Shown here: in pieces, positions 63,635-64,000 of the stretch
How the letters are laid out: each line of letters opens with the position of its first letter
How positions within the stretch are numbered: position 1 is the first letter of the stretch
Assembly (NCBI GenBank): GCA_000263395.1
Contig: AJXE01000013.1
Coordinates: 56,587-120,586 of the forward strand
Length of the DNA stretch: 64,000 bases
Direction of reading: 5' to 3'
Source: Stutzerimonas stutzeri TS44
GTDB lineage: Bacteria > Pseudomonadota > Gammaproteobacteria > Pseudomonadales > Pseudomonadaceae
Position numbers and translations under genes: made by a program
Notes under the pieces: model-generated
Told to the model about the DNA's origin: nothing
Seen by the model: only the letters and a program-made list of their open reading frames with translations
The model's database searches: none

Positions 63635-63841
63635 ATGAAGAGCCCAGATCGACCCCGTTTCGGCGTGAGCGCAGACCGGCAATCGGGAAGCCGCCGCGTT
63701 CGCTATGTCGAAACCAACCGCCCAGATAGCCAGAACTGCACGATTTGCCAGCTGGATGAAGAAAACCCATCGCCAGTCGAGGCGTCTTCCAGCGCGCACG
63801 ATACCGGTGAGCAGAAGCCCGGCGCCAAGTCGGAGCGGTAG
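63635..63841 (+). CDS. Small unknown protein with CTIC motif
   Basis: A 68-residue, very polar product without a recognisable family; rich in Ser, Arg and Pro, with one vicinal cysteine pair in NCTICQ near residue 36. A GAGG site precedes the ATG. It may be a short metal- or thiol-binding protein of the sulfur cargo, or not a real gene. No similar gene is known to me. Confidence 0.4.
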   Translation: MKSPDRPRFGVSADRQSGSRRVRYVETNRPDSQNCTICQLDEENPSPVEASSSAHDTGEQKPGAKSER

Positions 63842-64000
63842 GGCCTCCGACGCCCCTAGTGAACGCGGCTTAGCACAAATCCCTTGCGACGAGAGCTTTG
63901 GTCTCGCCAGCCCCCGCGCACGTACCACTTCGCCAATACGAAAAACGAACTAGGAACGAGCTAGGGATGTATCTCGGCAAACGAGCCAACGTCCGCTTTT
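63842..64000. other. Window end without gene
   Basis: These 159 nt have no credible frame. The last ten bases, GTCCGCTTTT, are the reverse complement of the ten at 51320-51329. Confidence 0.4.

Larger units (their letters stand above)
31665..64000. mobile_element. Integrative and conjugative element, ICEclc/PAGI-2 family, one end
   Basis: Evidence is the tRNA-Gly attachment copy, followed by the alpA-parA-HicA-like-parB-DUF2857 set, STY4528-family gene, PFL_4669, DUF3158 (InrR), ssb and topB in the order of the tRNA-distal end of ICEclc. The integrase, relaxase and type IV secretion genes must lie beyond the window. I see no second attachment copy before 64000, so at least 32.3 kb belongs to the element. 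Cargo from about 45.9 kb to the end carries DNA-damage mutagenesis, disulfide and sulfur genes. GC is lower and codon use less extreme in 31.7-33.7 kb than in the host part. Confidence 0.85.

Noticed and set aside
51320..64000. AAAAGCGGAC (51320-51329) and GTCCGCTTTT (63991-64000) as terminal inverted repeats of a 12.7-kb transposon
   Set aside because: Only ten bases, the same 10-mer also occurs at 31572-31581 in host DNA, no transposase and no target duplication is visible; a dispersed intergenic repeat or chance is more likely.

Overview
The window is high-GC gammaproteobacterial DNA. Its left part is chromosome of a Pseudomonas/Stutzerimonas-type bacterium. The neighbourhoods bfrB-grxD-argF-ABC ATPase, guaB-guaA, deaD-class II DAHP synthase, and efp-earP (with an EF-P carrying Arg32) all match Pseudomonas gene order as I remember it. 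I could not run a similarity search, so family names rest on motifs and lengths I read directly.

Chromosome (1-31664): iron storage, glutaredoxin, arginine synthesis and a transport ATPase; a possible copper-related run (DUF1326, DUF2182, multicopper oxidase) leading into tadA; purine genes guaB/guaA; xseA; a DEAD-box helicase; class II DAHP synthase; efp and earP, now separated by a 2.9-kb group II intron; the 4.5S SRP RNA; a renalase-like flavoprotein; a collapsed motA/motB relic; a ZIP transporter; a MacAB-like exporter. It ends in a reactive-sulfur locus: persulfide-dioxygenase-like hydrolase, rhodanese, split YeeE/YedE transporter, a BigR/SqrR-type ArsR repressor and a CsoR-superfamily repressor.

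At 31665-31682 lies an 18-bp copy of the 3' end of tRNA-Gly(GCC), the attachment site of ICEclc/PAGI-2-type elements. From there to the window end I read one integrative and conjugative element, with its other end outside. The tRNA-less end (attR type) is followed by a LysR regulator, then alpA, parA, a HicA-like ORF, a ParB-like gene and a DUF2857 gene (the arrangement of the ICEclc transfer-competence bisDC module), a STY4528-family replication-type protein, the PFL_4669 / DUF3158 (InrR) / ssb operon and topB, then four small unknown genes.

From about 45.9 kb the element carries cargo: a LexA-box-controlled imuA-imuB-dnaE2 mutasome; thiosulfate dehydrogenase tsdBA; a periplasmic disulfide set dsbD-dsbE-dsbG with a divergent two-component system; and a second reactive-sulfur set (CstB-like dioxygenase-rhodanese, TauE, split YeeE/YedE, a second BigR-type repressor, an ETHE1-like dioxygenase). 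Host and element thus carry parallel sulfide/persulfide modules.

The most unexpected signal is inside the STY4528-family gene (37731-37914): a perfect DnaA box, four related CTTCGGAAT-type elements including two identical palindromes, and an AT-rich dyad, in the layout of an iteron-type replication origin. A 19-bp palindromic element repeated in two intergenic regions of the same element is the second.
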